A stretch of 64,000 nucleotides of DNA from Oryzobacter telluris (GCF_043099285.1 NZ_CP170723.1:3038001-3102000); one strand, 5' to 3'. Shown: positions 17,917 through 25,458, numbered from the stretch's first letter. Program-made: numbers and translations. Notes: generated by a model from the letters alone, not told the origin.

Positions 17917-18773
17917 TGAGTGCGACCACCACCGACGCCCCCCTCGTCCACGCCGTCAACGTCACCAAGGCGTTCCACGGCACCGAGGTCCTCAAGGGCA
18001 TCGACATGGACGTCCGCCGGGGCGAGGTCGTCGTCCTCCTCGGGCCGTCCGGCTCGGGCAAGACGACGTTCCTGCGCTGCATCAACCAGCTCGAGACCAT
18101 CGACGGCGGCCGCATCTGGGTCGACGGCGACCTCATGGGCTACGCGGAGCGTGGCGGCCACCTCCACCGCCTCGACGACAAGGCGATCGCCGCCCAGCGT
18201 CGCGACATCGGCATGTGCTTCCAGCGCTTCAACCTCTTCCCGCACATGACCGTGCTCGAGAACGTCGTCGAGGCACCGGTGCACGTCAAGGGGATCAAGC
18301 GCAAGGACGCCGAGGTCATCGCCCTCGAGCTGCTCGAGCAGGTGGGCCTGGGCGACAAGCCGCGGGCCTACCCGAGCCAGCTCTCGGGCGGTCAGCAGCA
18401 ACGCGTCGCCATCGCCCGGGCCCTGGCGATGGACCCCAAGCTCATGCTCTTCGACGAGCCCACGTCGGCCCTCGACCCCGAGCTCGTCGGCGAGGTGCTC
18501 AAGGTCATGCGCGACCTCGCCGCTCGCGGCATGACGATGATCGTCGTGACGCACGAGATGGGCTTCGCCCGCGAGGTCGCCGACCGGGTCGTCTTCATGG
18601 ACGCCGGCGTGGTCGTCGAGGAGGGCCCGCCCCGCGAGGTCATCGGCAACCCGCAGCACCAGCGCACCAAGGCGTTCCTGTCGCGCATGCGCCAGGAGGA
18701 GCAGGCCCACGCCGAGGCCGTCGTGGCCACCGTCACCGGCAACGCCGAGGCGCTCGGCGACGCCCCGGAGTGA
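17916..18773 (+). CDS. amino acid ABC transporter ATP-binding protein (GlnQ/HisP type)
   Basis: This 285-residue ATPase has Walker A LLGPSGSGKTTFLRCIN, Q-loop FQRFNLFPHMTVLENV, signature LSGGQQQRVAIARAL, Walker B LMLFDEPTSALDPEL and the H-loop VVTHEMGFA, closely matching GlnQ/HisP proteins. An insertion around MGYAERGGHLHRLDD in the RecA core and an acidic Ala-rich C-terminal tail are unusual but mild. Its TGA overlaps the GTG of sodX, which links the importer to the nickel SOD genes. Confidence 0.94.
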   Translation: MSATTTDAPLVHAVNVTKAFHGTEVLKGIDMDVRRGEVVVLLGPSGSGKTTFLRCINQLETIDGGRIWVDGDLMGYAERGGHLHRLDDKAIAAQRRDIGMCFQRFNLFPHMTVLENVVEAPVHVKGIKRKDAEVIALELLEQVGLGDKPRAYPSQLSGGQQQRVAIARALAMDPKLMLFDEPTSALDPELVGEVLKVMRDLAARGMTMIVVTHEMGFAREVADRVVFMDAGVVVEEGPPREVIGNPQHQRTKAFLSRMRQEEQAHAEAVVATVTGNAEALGDAPE

Positions 18774-19120
18774 CCCTCCCCCTCCCGGCGCTGGTCCGCG
18801 TCCGTGGCCGTTCGATGCTGCCCACGTACCGGGAGGGCGACCTCCTCCTCGTCCTGCGCGGGAGGGCGCCGCGGCCCGGCCGGGCGCACGTCGTGCGGCT
18901 GCCCCCGGACGCCCGCGGCGTCGCGCGGCCGCTGGCCGTCAAGCGGGTCACCGGCCGCGACCCGGACGACCCCACCCGCTGGTGGGTCGACTCCGACAAC
19001 CCCGCCGAGGGGCTGACCTCCTTCGACATCGGCTCCCTCGAGCAGTCCGCCGTGGAGGCGGTCGTGGTGGCGCGCGTCTGGCGGGGTAGGTTGGGAGACG
19101 ACCGTACGACCGACCCATGA
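18770..19120 (+). CDS. sodX: S24/S26-family peptidase, probable nickel superoxide dismutase maturation protease
   Basis: This 116-residue protein has the signal-peptidase-like Ser/Lys dyad: Ser15 in VRGRSMLPTYREGD and Lys58 in PLAVKRVTG. No membrane helix is present. In actinobacteria SodX cleaves the SodN leader to expose His1 of the nickel hook, and the gene sits next to sodN, as here. The GTG start overlaps the ATPase stop (GTGA). sodN begins 15 nt after its stop. Confidence 0.9.
   Translation: MTLPLPALVRVRGRSMLPTYREGDLLLVLRGRAPRPGRAHVVRLPPDARGVARPLAVKRVTGRDPDDPTRWWVDSDNPAEGLTSFDIGSLEQSAVEAVVVARVWRGRLGDDRTTDP
19087..19092 (+). promoter_or_regulatory. candidate -10 TAGGTT for sodN inside sodX
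   Basis: TAGGTT lies 43 nt before the sodN ATG within the end of sodX. A start near 19099 would give a leader of about 36 nt with the AGGAG ribosome site at 19120-19124. It would allow sodN expression independent of the importer operon. No clear -35 is seen. Confidence 0.4.
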
Positions 19121-19134
19121 GGAGTGAGCGACCC

Positions 19135-19530
19135 ATGCTGTCCCTGTTCCGCGTCACCGACGTCTCGGCCCACTGCGACCTCCCCTGCGGCGTGTACGAC
19201 CCCGCCCAGGCCCGCATCGAGGCCGAGTCGATCAAGGCGATCATCGCCAAGGTCGCCGACAACGACGACCCCGACTTCCGCACCCGCGCCATCCTCATCA
19301 AGGAGCAGCGCTCGGAGCTCGTCAAGCACCACCTCTGGGTGCTGTGGACCGACTACTTCAAGCCGCCGCACTTCGAGAAGTTCCCCCAGCTGCACACCCT
19401 CGTCAACGAGGCGACGAAGCTGGCCGGGGCCTCGGGCACCAAGGGTGAGCTCGACGCCGCCAAGGCCGACGAGCTGCTCGCGAAGATCGACGAGATCGAC
19501 GCGATCTTCAAGGAGACCAAGAAGGGCTGA
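19135..19530 (+). CDS. sodN: nickel-dependent superoxide dismutase
   Basis: This 131-residue precursor contains the nickel hook HCDLPCGVYDP, whose His (residue 13), Cys14 and Cys18 become His1, Cys2 and Cys6 after removal of a 12-residue leader (MLSLFRVTDVSA). Downstream, KHHLWVLWTDYFKPPHFEKF is the conserved helical core. The length equals the Streptomyces enzyme. It disproportionates superoxide in the cytoplasm as a hexamer. I chose the ATG at 19135 over one at 19117 because it is preceded by AGGAG at good spacing and gives the family-typical leader. Confidence 0.97.
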   Translation: MLSLFRVTDVSAHCDLPCGVYDPAQARIEAESIKAIIAKVADNDDPDFRTRAILIKEQRSELVKHHLWVLWTDYFKPPHFEKFPQLHTLVNEATKLAGASGTKGELDAAKADELLAKIDEIDAIFKETKKG

Positions 19531-19548
19531 GCCGCAAGGCTCTCGCGC

Positions 19549-20706
19549 TCAGGAGGCGTCGGGGACGGTCACGAGGTAGACCTCCCCGGCGCCTTCGAGC
19601 GTCACGGCACCCTCGCCCACGGGCAGGAACGCCGACTCCACCTCGCCGAGCGCCACGGTCCCTGACGCCGAGGACAGGGTGACGCTCCCGCGCAGGCAGA
19701 ACACGATGCGCGGCGAGGTGTCCCCCGGCAGCCGCCGGCCCGGGGTGACGCGCGCCAGCCGGAACCGGTCGGAGGCGCTGTCGAAGACCTCGACGCCCGG
19801 CTCGTGGACCCGCCCGCACCCGGCGACGCCGTCGGCCCGCGGGTCGACGATGCGCAGCAGCTCGGGGACGTTGACCGGCTTGGTCGTCAGGCCGGCGCGA
19901 ACCACGTTGTCGGAGTTGGCGAGCACCTCGACGCCGAGCCCGCGCACGTACGAGTGCAGCACCCCGGCGGCGACGTCGATGTACTCCCCCGGCTGGAGCA
20001 CCCGGTGGTGCATGAGCAGGAGGACGACCAGGCCGATGTCGTCGGGGTGCTCCTCGGCGACGCGCACGATGGCGGCCGTGGCGTCACCCATCGCACCCCC
20101 GCCGGCCTCGAGCCGCACGCACGCCGCGACCACCGCGCGGGCCAGCTCGGCGACCTCGGCGGCCGGGGTGGCGAGGACGCCGGCGAGCAGGGCGTGCACG
20201 GGGTCGTCGGCGGTTGCCGACGCCTCGACGACCGCGGTGAGCGCGGGGATGCGCAGCCGCCCCACGAGGTCGGCCACCTCGGCGTGCTCGCGCATGCCGA
20301 CGAACACCTCGAACGGGGCGATGGCGAGGAGCAGCTCGGGCTTGGCCCAGTCGTCGACGTAGACCTCGTCGCCGCCGCCACCGCGCAGCGACCGGGCCTG
20401 CTCCGCGGTGGGGTGCGCCTGGATGGAGATGGCCCGGCCCGGCGCGAGGACCTTGAGGAGGAAGGGCAGCCGGGGTCCGTAGCGGGCCACGCACTCGGGG
20501 CCGAGCTCGCCCTCGGGGTCGGCCGCGACCACCTCGGCGAGGGTCGGGGCGCCGGGTCGGTCGGTGACCGACGGGCCCTCCTCGTGCGCGCCCATCCACA
20601 GCTCGGACTCGGGCAGGGGGCTCGGGATGTCACGCCCCTGCAGGCTCGCGATGGAGACGTGCGACCCCCACGCGTCGTGGAAGACGACGGGGGTCAGGCG
20701 GTCCAC
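19549..20706 (-). CDS. manA: mannose-6-phosphate isomerase, class I
   Basis: This 385-residue zinc enzyme interconverts fructose-6-phosphate and mannose-6-phosphate, feeding GDP-mannose synthesis. Motifs include SELWMGAHEEGPS, FLLKVLAPGRAISIQAHPT (metal-binding Gln and His), and the later GEYIDVAAGVLHSYVRGLGVE and SDNVVRAGLTTK. The GTG start has an AAAGG ribosome site 6 nt upstream. A -10-like TAGCAT (minus strand, 20739-20744) overlaps the stop of the upstream HD-protein gene, 35 nt away. It converges with sodN. Confidence 0.94.
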   Translation of the reverse strand: MDRLTPVVFHDAWGSHVSIASLQGRDIPSPLPESELWMGAHEEGPSVTDRPGAPTLAEVVAADPEGELGPECVARYGPRLPFLLKVLAPGRAISIQAHPTAEQARSLRGGGGDEVYVDDWAKPELLLAIAPFEVFVGMREHAEVADLVGRLRIPALTAVVEASATADDPVHALLAGVLATPAAEVAELARAVVAACVRLEAGGGAMGDATAAIVRVAEEHPDDIGLVVLLLMHHRVLQPGEYIDVAAGVLHSYVRGLGVEVLANSDNVVRAGLTTKPVNVPELLRIVDPRADGVAGCGRVHEPGVEVFDSASDRFRLARVTPGRRLPGDTSPRIVFCLRGSVTLSSASGTVALGEVESAFLPVGEGAVTLEGAGEVYLVTVPDAS

Positions 20707-20741
20707 GCAGGCCTTTCGACGGTGGGGCGGGGCCCCCGATG

Positions 20742-22073
20742 CTAGCGCGAGACCGGGGTGCGGTCCTCGACCGCACCGACCGTGGCGTCGGCGGTGGCGG
20801 CCAGCAGGGCGTCGACGACCTCGGGGTCGTACTCGTAGCCGAGCCCGAGGTTGATCCGCTCCAGCGCCGCCTCGACCCGCCCCGGGTCGTCGGTCCCCCC
20901 GGTGATGTCGTCGTAGGCGTTGGCGGCCTTGATGATGCGGCTCGCCATCGGCACCTCCTCGCCGAGCTCGCGCACGAGGCGGTAGGCGGTGGTCTGTCCC
21001 TCGACGCGCAGGGCGATGTCCTCGAGGCCCTCGGCGTGCCGGATGATGCGGCCGCCCTCGGCGGCGATGTCGCGCTGGTCGGCGGGCGCGGCGAGGACGG
21101 TGGCTCCGTCGGGGATGGCCTCGGTCAGCGAGATCTGGCCGAGGTCGTGGAGCAGCGCCGAGACCTCGAGGTCGCGCAGCTCACGGTCGGAGAGACCGAG
21201 GACCCGGCCGATGCGGACGCTGAGGCCGGCGACGCGCTCGGCGTGGCCCCGCAGCGTGTAGCCGCCCTCCTCGGTGAGGTGCGACAGGGTGAGGATGGTC
21301 TGCAGGTAGGTCTCGCGGTTGCGGGTCGAGCGGGCCACCGCCACGTAGGTGAACGCCAGGGGGAACAGGGCCGCGGGCAGGGCGGCCAACCCGAGCGCGG
21401 GAGCCATGAGGGCGACCAGCGGACCGGTCGTCGCGACAGCCAGCGTCAACGGGTAGACCTCTCCCGCCTGCCCGCGCAGCGTCGGCCACCACGGGGTGCG
21501 CCGGCTCTCCGACGCGAGCGCGGAGACCAGCACGATCTCGACGGCCAGCCCCACGACGGAGACGAGGACCATCCCCAGCCCCACCAGCCAGTCACGGGTC
21601 GAGGCCTGCGACCCCAGCTCCCAAAGGGTGGTCCCGGAGAACTCGACGTGCCGCGCCAGCCACGCGGTCACCGTGACGGCGATGAGGCGGGCGGCCAGCT
21701 GCTCGAGCCCCACCGCCTGGTGCCGGAGACGCCGCACGATGGCTGCGAGGACCATCCCGAGCGCGACGACGAGCACGACGAAACCGCTGGAGACCGCGAA
21801 GTCGGGCTCGCCCTGGATCGCGGACACGAGCGCCGTGGCGGTGAGCGTCGCCGAGGACAGGGGGGCGGTGGAGCGCCCGCTCGGCATGCGGAGCCGGATC
21901 AGCTCCCCGATGACGATGCCGGACGTCAGCACCACGAAGGCACGCCCGTGCAGGCCGGCGACATCAGCAAGGTCGCCCCCGGCGTCCAGGCACGCCACGA
22001 GGACGACGAGCAACCCCATCCCGAGCACGACGGCTCGCAGCACGCCGTCACGGCGCCGCAGTGACGGACTCAC
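20742..22073 (-). CDS. membrane protein with C-terminal HD domain (degenerate HD-GYP type)
   Basis: This 443-residue protein has about six or seven hydrophobic segments in its first 250 residues (for example LRAVVLGMGLLVVLVACLDA), then an HD phosphohydrolase domain with GHAERVAGLSVRIGRVLGL and the HD pair in LEVSALLHDLGQISL. The HHE and GYP motifs of active cyclic-di-GMP HD-GYP enzymes are not apparent, although SRIIKAANAYDDITGG matches the distal RI-x3-AD-YDA region. It may be a cytoplasm-facing phosphodiesterase or sensor; the substrate is unknown. The GTG start overlaps the upstream paralogue's stop by 4 bp. Confidence 0.85.
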   Translation of the reverse strand: MSPSLRRRDGVLRAVVLGMGLLVVLVACLDAGGDLADVAGLHGRAFVVLTSGIVIGELIRLRMPSGRSTAPLSSATLTATALVSAIQGEPDFAVSSGFVVLVVALGMVLAAIVRRLRHQAVGLEQLAARLIAVTVTAWLARHVEFSGTTLWELGSQASTRDWLVGLGMVLVSVVGLAVEIVLVSALASESRRTPWWPTLRGQAGEVYPLTLAVATTGPLVALMAPALGLAALPAALFPLAFTYVAVARSTRNRETYLQTILTLSHLTEEGGYTLRGHAERVAGLSVRIGRVLGLSDRELRDLEVSALLHDLGQISLTEAIPDGATVLAAPADQRDIAAEGGRIIRHAEGLEDIALRVEGQTTAYRLVRELGEEVPMASRIIKAANAYDDITGGTDDPGRVEAALERINLGLGYEYDPEVVDALLAATADATVGAVEDRTPVSR

Positions 22074-23350
22074 CCCGCCACCACCCCCGGGCTCCTGCGG
22101 GTCAGGGCGCGGGTCAGGGCGTCGACGACGTCGTCGCGCACGGGGTCACCCGTGCGGAGGCGTTCCAGGGCGTCTTCCGAGGTCAGCAGGAGCCCGTCCG
22201 GCGTGCCCACGGAGGTGAGGAGGTCGTACTCGTCGGCGACACCCACGACGAGCGGGGCGATGTCTCCGACGGCGACGGTGTGCTGCTCGAGGACCACCCG
22301 GTGGCGCACGATCGGGTCCAGCGAGCCGGAGATGAACGACAGACCGCGCAGCAGGGAGGCACTGCGCGAGGGGTAGGTCGCCGACAGCGTGCTCCCGTCG
22401 GGACGCGCGCCACGGACCAGCTTGGTCGGCAACGTCGTCTGGCCCACGTCGTGAAGCATGCCAGCCAGCTTGACGTCGAGCACGATCTGCGGGCGGAGCC
22501 CGAGGTTCTCGGCCATGGAGGTGCTCAGCTCGGTGACGCGCGCGTTGTGTCCCGCCAGGTGTGGGGCCTTGGCCTCGACGGCGGCCACGAGGACGTGGAG
22601 GGCGCGGTCGCGAGCCTGCTTCTCCTCCGCGTACTGCAGGTAGGCCCACTGGGCCACGAGGAGCGGCGCGAGGACGAGGAAGAGGCTGCCCGGGCCGACG
22701 CCGGCGGGCTCCCAGAGGATCACGAGGATGAAGGTGATGGCGCCGTGGCCCAGCACGGCCGGGATCGACCCGAGCAGCTGGACGAGCACCGAACCGGGTG
22801 GAACCCGGTTGTGGACCGAGATGAGGGCGACGAACAGGACGAGGTTGGTCACCACACCCGCCACGTGGGCGAGGAAGACGGGGACGGCCACGTTGCGCAC
22901 GATCGCCGAGGTGTCGGTGAGGTCCGCGGGGTCGAGCGACCCGAAGGCGTGGAACACCAGGCCGGCGGCGATCCCCGCGCCGGCCTGCATGGCGCCGTTG
23001 TAGGCGCGGAAGTACAGCGGGATCGGTCCCTTTTCCGCAGGCCCGGTCATCGCTCCGACCAGCCCGGCCGCGGCGGGTCCGATGAGGACCGCCGCGGCCA
23101 GGAGGACGATGCTCGACAGCGACAGGCTCGTGTTCTCCTCCACCGCGCTCGAGAACCATGATGCGAGCGCCTGAATGACGCACAGCACCACGAGAGTCGC
23201 GCTGAGAACAAGTCCTGACCTCGAGGCCACCACCGCTTCGAGGAGGACCGCGCCTACCGTGACGAGGCCGAGAAGGGGGACGAAGTGCCGAGGAGGAGTG
23301 GCCGAACGGCTGGGGGACAGCGTCTCGTGCTCACCCGTAACCTCAGACAC
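22070..23350 (-). CDS. membrane protein with C-terminal HD domain, paralogue
   Basis: This 426-residue protein repeats the architecture of the next gene: roughly seven hydrophobic segments (HFVPLLGLVTVGAVLLEAVV and on) and an HD domain with GHNARVTELSTSMAENLGL and VKLAGMLHDVGQTTLPTKLV. The GYP loop is absent and the HHE-like site reads HRVVLEQ, so canonical cyclic-di-GMP cleavage is doubtful. It begins at a GTG 23 nt after a small secreted-peptide gene and overlaps the second HD gene by 4 bp. The three genes form one operon. Confidence 0.85.
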   Translation of the reverse strand: MSEVTGEHETLSPSRSATPPRHFVPLLGLVTVGAVLLEAVVASRSGLVLSATLVVLCVIQALASWFSSAVEENTSLSLSSIVLLAAAVLIGPAAAGLVGAMTGPAEKGPIPLYFRAYNGAMQAGAGIAAGLVFHAFGSLDPADLTDTSAIVRNVAVPVFLAHVAGVVTNLVLFVALISVHNRVPPGSVLVQLLGSIPAVLGHGAITFILVILWEPAGVGPGSLFLVLAPLLVAQWAYLQYAEEKQARDRALHVLVAAVEAKAPHLAGHNARVTELSTSMAENLGLRPQIVLDVKLAGMLHDVGQTTLPTKLVRGARPDGSTLSATYPSRSASLLRGLSFISGSLDPIVRHRVVLEQHTVAVGDIAPLVVGVADEYDLLTSVGTPDGLLLTSEDALERLRTGDPVRDDVVDALTRALTRRSPGVVAG

Positions 23351-23373
23351 GTCAGTTCGTCACCCAGCGTCGG

Positions 23374-23511
23374 TCAGGGGCGACCCGTCCACCCGTTCGT
23401 GGAGTAGGTGGTGGTCTCCCCACCCTTGGCGCCGGCAGCCTGGGCCGCAGGAGCGGCGATGGCGAGCACGGCGAAGGCGGCGACAGCGACGATGGCACGC
23501 ATACGGTTCAT
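23374..23511 (-). CDS. small secreted peptide, function unknown
   Basis: This 45-residue product has a signal peptide (MNRMRAIVAVAAFAVLAIAA, cleavage after PAAQA) and a mature tail of about 20 residues ending TYSTNGWTGRP. I do not recognise the family. A GAGAGGA ribosome-like site precedes the ATG, and a TTGTCG-N17-CAGACT promoter lies upstream. It is the first gene of an operon with two membrane HD-domain proteins, so it may be an extracellular ligand or a processed signal; that is inference. Confidence 0.65.
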   Translation of the reverse strand: MNRMRAIVAVAAFAVLAIAAPAAQAAGAKGGETTTYSTNGWTGRP

Positions 23512-23572
23512 TTCAGGGGTTTCCTCTCGGAGAAACTGGGGCCGGATCAGGGGTGAGGCCCTCGGTGCACCG

Positions 23573-23601
23573 AGTCTGACACGCACGGCGGTGTGCGACA
23601 A
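23573..23601 (-). promoter_or_regulatory. promoter TTGTCG-N17-CAGACT for the peptide/HD operon
   Basis: On the minus strand TTGTCG (23601-23596) is separated by 17 bp from CAGACT (23578-23573). Transcription would begin near 23566, about 55 nt before the peptide ATG. Confidence 0.5.
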
Positions 23602-23621
23602 TCGTTGTGACCGCGCGTAAT

Positions 23622-23635
23622 GACCTGATCAGGTC
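23622..23635. repeat. 14-bp perfect palindrome GACCTGATCAGGTC
   Basis: This perfect dyad sits 26 bp before the bL37 ATG and 21 bp upstream of the -35 of the divergent peptide/HD operon. It could be an operator for either gene. No family is assigned. Confidence 0.5.
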
Positions 23636-23661
23636 CGTGACCCCCTGAAGGAAGGCTTCTG

Positions 23662-23736
23662 ATGAGCAAGCGTGCTCGAAAGCGCCGCTCCCGCAAGGGC
23701 AACAAGGCCAACCACGGCCGCAAGCCCAACGCCTGA
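23662..23736 (+). CDS. ribosomal protein bL37 (24 residues)
   Basis: The 24-residue product has ten Arg/Lys within its first 17 residues, and the tail NKANHGRKPNA closely resembles the KANHGKRPN end of mycobacterial bL37, a tiny protein of the large ribosomal subunit in actinobacteria. A GAAGGAAGG ribosome site precedes the ATG. The gene is below usual annotation cut-offs. A strong terminator begins 18 nt after the stop. Confidence 0.85.
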   Translation: MSKRARKRRSRKGNKANHGRKPNA

Positions 23737-23754
23737 GCACTCGCTGAGACGTCG

Positions 23755-23786
23755 ACACCCGGCGTGCCTTGCGGCACGCCGGGTGT
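23755..23786 (+). terminator. terminator after bL37
   Basis: A perfect 14-bp stem ACACCCGGCGTGCC (23755-23768) with its complement (23773-23786) around loop TTGC is followed by a weak T-containing tail. It can also serve the convergent sigR-rsrA operon, which ends at 23822. Confidence 0.8.
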
Positions 23787-23821
23787 TCGTGTGTCTGGAG
23801 GTGCTGGTGGGTCGTCGACCC

Positions 23822-24091
23822 TCAGGGCTCGCGCTCGACCCGCACGGTGGTGATCCGCTGGAGGATCTGGAGACGGACCGCGGCCGGTGCGGTGTCCTCG
23901 ACGCAGGACCGTCGGACGGCGTCCTTGACGGCCCGGTCGAGGTCGTGCTCGGCGAGGCACGGCTGGCACTCCTGGAGGTGCGCCGCGACCCGACGGACGT
24001 CGGCGGGGCTCATCTCGCCGTCGAGGTACTCGTAGATCCGGTGCAGGACCTCCGAACAGTCGCCGTGGCCGGCGTGGCCGTCGTGGCTCAT
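23822..24091 (-). CDS. rsrA: zinc-binding redox anti-sigma factor of SigR
   Basis: This 89-residue ZAS-family protein has Cys12, His38, Cys42 and Cys45 (HLQECQPC), which align with the zinc ligands Cys11, His37, Cys41 and Cys44 of Streptomyces RsrA. In the reduced state it holds SigR; disulfide stress releases zinc and the sigma factor. The ATG overlaps the sigR stop (ATGA), so regulator and sigma factor are made in coupled amounts. Confidence 0.94.
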   Translation of the reverse strand: MSHDGHAGHGDCSEVLHRIYEYLDGEMSPADVRRVAAHLQECQPCLAEHDLDRAVKDAVRRSCVEDTAPAAVRLQILQRITTVRVEREP

Positions 24092-24723
24092 GACTCCTCC
24101 TCCGTGCCGAAGCCGCGCTCGCGGGCGTAGCCGCTGAGCAGGGCCCGCAGCTGGCGCCGACCGCGGTGCAGGCGCGACATCACGGTCCCGATGGGGGTGC
24201 CCATGATCTCGGCGATCTCCTTGTAGGCGAAGCCCTCGACGTCGGCGAGGTACACGGCCATCCGGAAGTCCTCGGGGAGCTCCTGGAGGGCGCGCTTGAC
24301 CTCGGTGTCGGGGAGGTGCTCGAGCGCCGCGACCTCGGCCGACTTCAGCCCGACGGAGGTGTGGGACTCGGCCCGCGCGAGCTGGTAGTCCTCGACCTCG
24401 GCGGCGTCGGACTGCAGCGGCTCACGCTGCTTCTTGCGGTAGGTGTTGATGTAGGTGTTGGTGAGGATGCGGTACATCCACGCCTTGAGGTTCGTGCCCG
24501 GCTGGTACTGGTGGAACGCCGCGTACGCCTTGGCGTAGGTCTCCTGGAGCAGGTCCTCGGCATCGGCGGGGTTGCGGGTGGTCCGCATCGCGGCGGCGTA
24601 GAGCTGGTCGAGGAGCGGGAGGGCCTCACGCTCGAACCGGGCCTGACGCTGCGCCGTGGTCTCCGTGGCGACGTCGACCTCGACCTCCGGCGTGTCTTCG
24701 AGGGGCGTGGATGGAGTGGTCAT
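24088..24723 (-). CDS. sigR: ECF RNA polymerase sigma factor for thiol-oxidative stress
   Basis: The short form is 211 residues, with region 2 (LYAAAMRTTRNPADAEDLLQ, LKAWMYRILTNTYINTYRKK) and region 4 (LPEDFRMAVYLADVEGFAYK, EIMGTPIGTVMSRLHRGRRQ) of SigR/SigH-type ECF factors. Pairing with RsrA confirms the type. Two starts exist: the ATG at 24723, 8 nt after a TAGGCT -10 (leaderless), and an in-frame GTG at 24777 with GAGAGG at good spacing, reachable only from the upstream SigR-dependent promoter. The longer product would have an 18-residue N-terminal extension, as for the unstable SigR-prime of Streptomyces coelicolor. Confidence 0.94.
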   Translation of the reverse strand: MTTPSTPLEDTPEVEVDVATETTAQRQARFEREALPLLDQLYAAAMRTTRNPADAEDLLQETYAKAYAAFHQYQPGTNLKAWMYRILTNTYINTYRKKQREPLQSDAAEVEDYQLARAESHTSVGLKSAEVAALEHLPDTEVKRALQELPEDFRMAVYLADVEGFAYKEIAEIMGTPIGTVMSRLHRGRRQLRALLSGYARERGFGTEEES

Positions 24724-24731
24724 CGCGTCCC

Positions 24732-24737
24732 AGCCTA
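24732..24737 (-). promoter_or_regulatory. sigR p1: housekeeping -10 TAGGCT, leaderless
   Basis: On the minus strand TAGGCT is followed by 8 nt and then the ATG of the short SigR form. There is no ribosome site before this ATG, consistent with leaderless translation. Confidence 0.6.
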
Positions 24738-24815
24738 TCCGGGCCCGGCTGGGGGCGAACGCATCGAGGACGAGCACGGCAGCCTCTCGGGGTGGGGATG
24801 AGGGACAGGCGCGTC

Positions 24816-24842
24816 AACGCCGTGCCCGCACGGCTCATTCCC
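24816..24842 (-). promoter_or_regulatory. sigR p2: exact SigR consensus GGGAAT-N18-GTT
   Basis: On the minus strand GGGAAT (24842-24837) is separated by exactly 18 bp from GTT (24818-24816), the known SigR/SigH promoter consensus. It lies about 93 bp before the short sigR start and about 39 bp before the upstream GTG, so transcripts would carry the extended reading frame with its GAGAGG site. The -35 overlaps the stop codon of the preceding hydrolase gene. Confidence 0.85.
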
Positions 24843-25458
24843 CGGAGGCGAGCCGCCCGAGCACCAGGGCGGCCACGCGCTCGGCGACGCGACCCAGCGA
24901 GTGCGGCCCCGGCACGACGTCGAGGGTCGCTCCCGGCGGGAGGACGGCCTCCACCTCGGCGGGGGTGCCGAACGGGTCCGTGGTGCCCTGCACGACGTGC
25001 ACGGGGAGCCCGGCCGCCGAGGGCATCGCCAGCTCGGCGGCGCGCGAGGCCTCCGGCTTCCCCGGTAGGTGCAGCGGGAAGCTGAGGCAGACCACCGCGT
25101 CGGCACCCACCTCGGCGGCGGTGCGGCACGCCACCCGGGCCCCCGCGCTGCGGCCCCCGACGACGAGCCGCCCACCGGCGGAACGGGCCACGACGTCGGC
25201 CAGGACGGGCCGCCAGGCCACGTCGAGCACGGGAGGACGCGGACCGATCTTCTTCTCGGCCACCCGCCAGGGCTGGTCGACGAGGACGACCTGCCAGCCC
25301 GCCGCCACGGCCGCGTCACGGGTCGCGAGGACGTCGAGGGTCCACCGCAGCCCGCCGGCGCCGTGGCCGAGCACGAGGGTCCCGGTGGGCTCCCCCGCCG
25401 GGTCGGTGGTCGTCGTGCGGGCCGGCCCCTCGGGGGTGTCCACGAGGCGCACGGTCAC
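24835..25458 (-). CDS. alpha/beta-hydrolase family protein
   Basis: This 207-residue protein has the oxyanion region LVLGHGAGGLRWTLDVLA, the nucleophile elbow VVGGRSAGARVACRT (G-x-S-x-G as GRSAG), an acid in VQGTTDPFGTPAEVEA and a C-terminal His in VPGPHSLGR. It resembles the short TEX30/KANL3-like hydrolases; the substrate is unknown. The GTG overlaps the SRAP gene stop by 4 bp, so the two are co-expressed. Its 3' end carries the -35 of the SigR-type sigR promoter. Confidence 0.85.
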   Translation of the reverse strand: MTVRLVDTPEGPARTTTTDPAGEPTGTLVLGHGAGGLRWTLDVLATRDAAVAAGWQVVLVDQPWRVAEKKIGPRPPVLDVAWRPVLADVVARSAGGRLVVGGRSAGARVACRTAAEVGADAVVCLSFPLHLPGKPEASRAAELAMPSAAGLPVHVVQGTTDPFGTPAEVEAVLPPGATLDVVPGPHSLGRVAERVAALVLGRLASGE

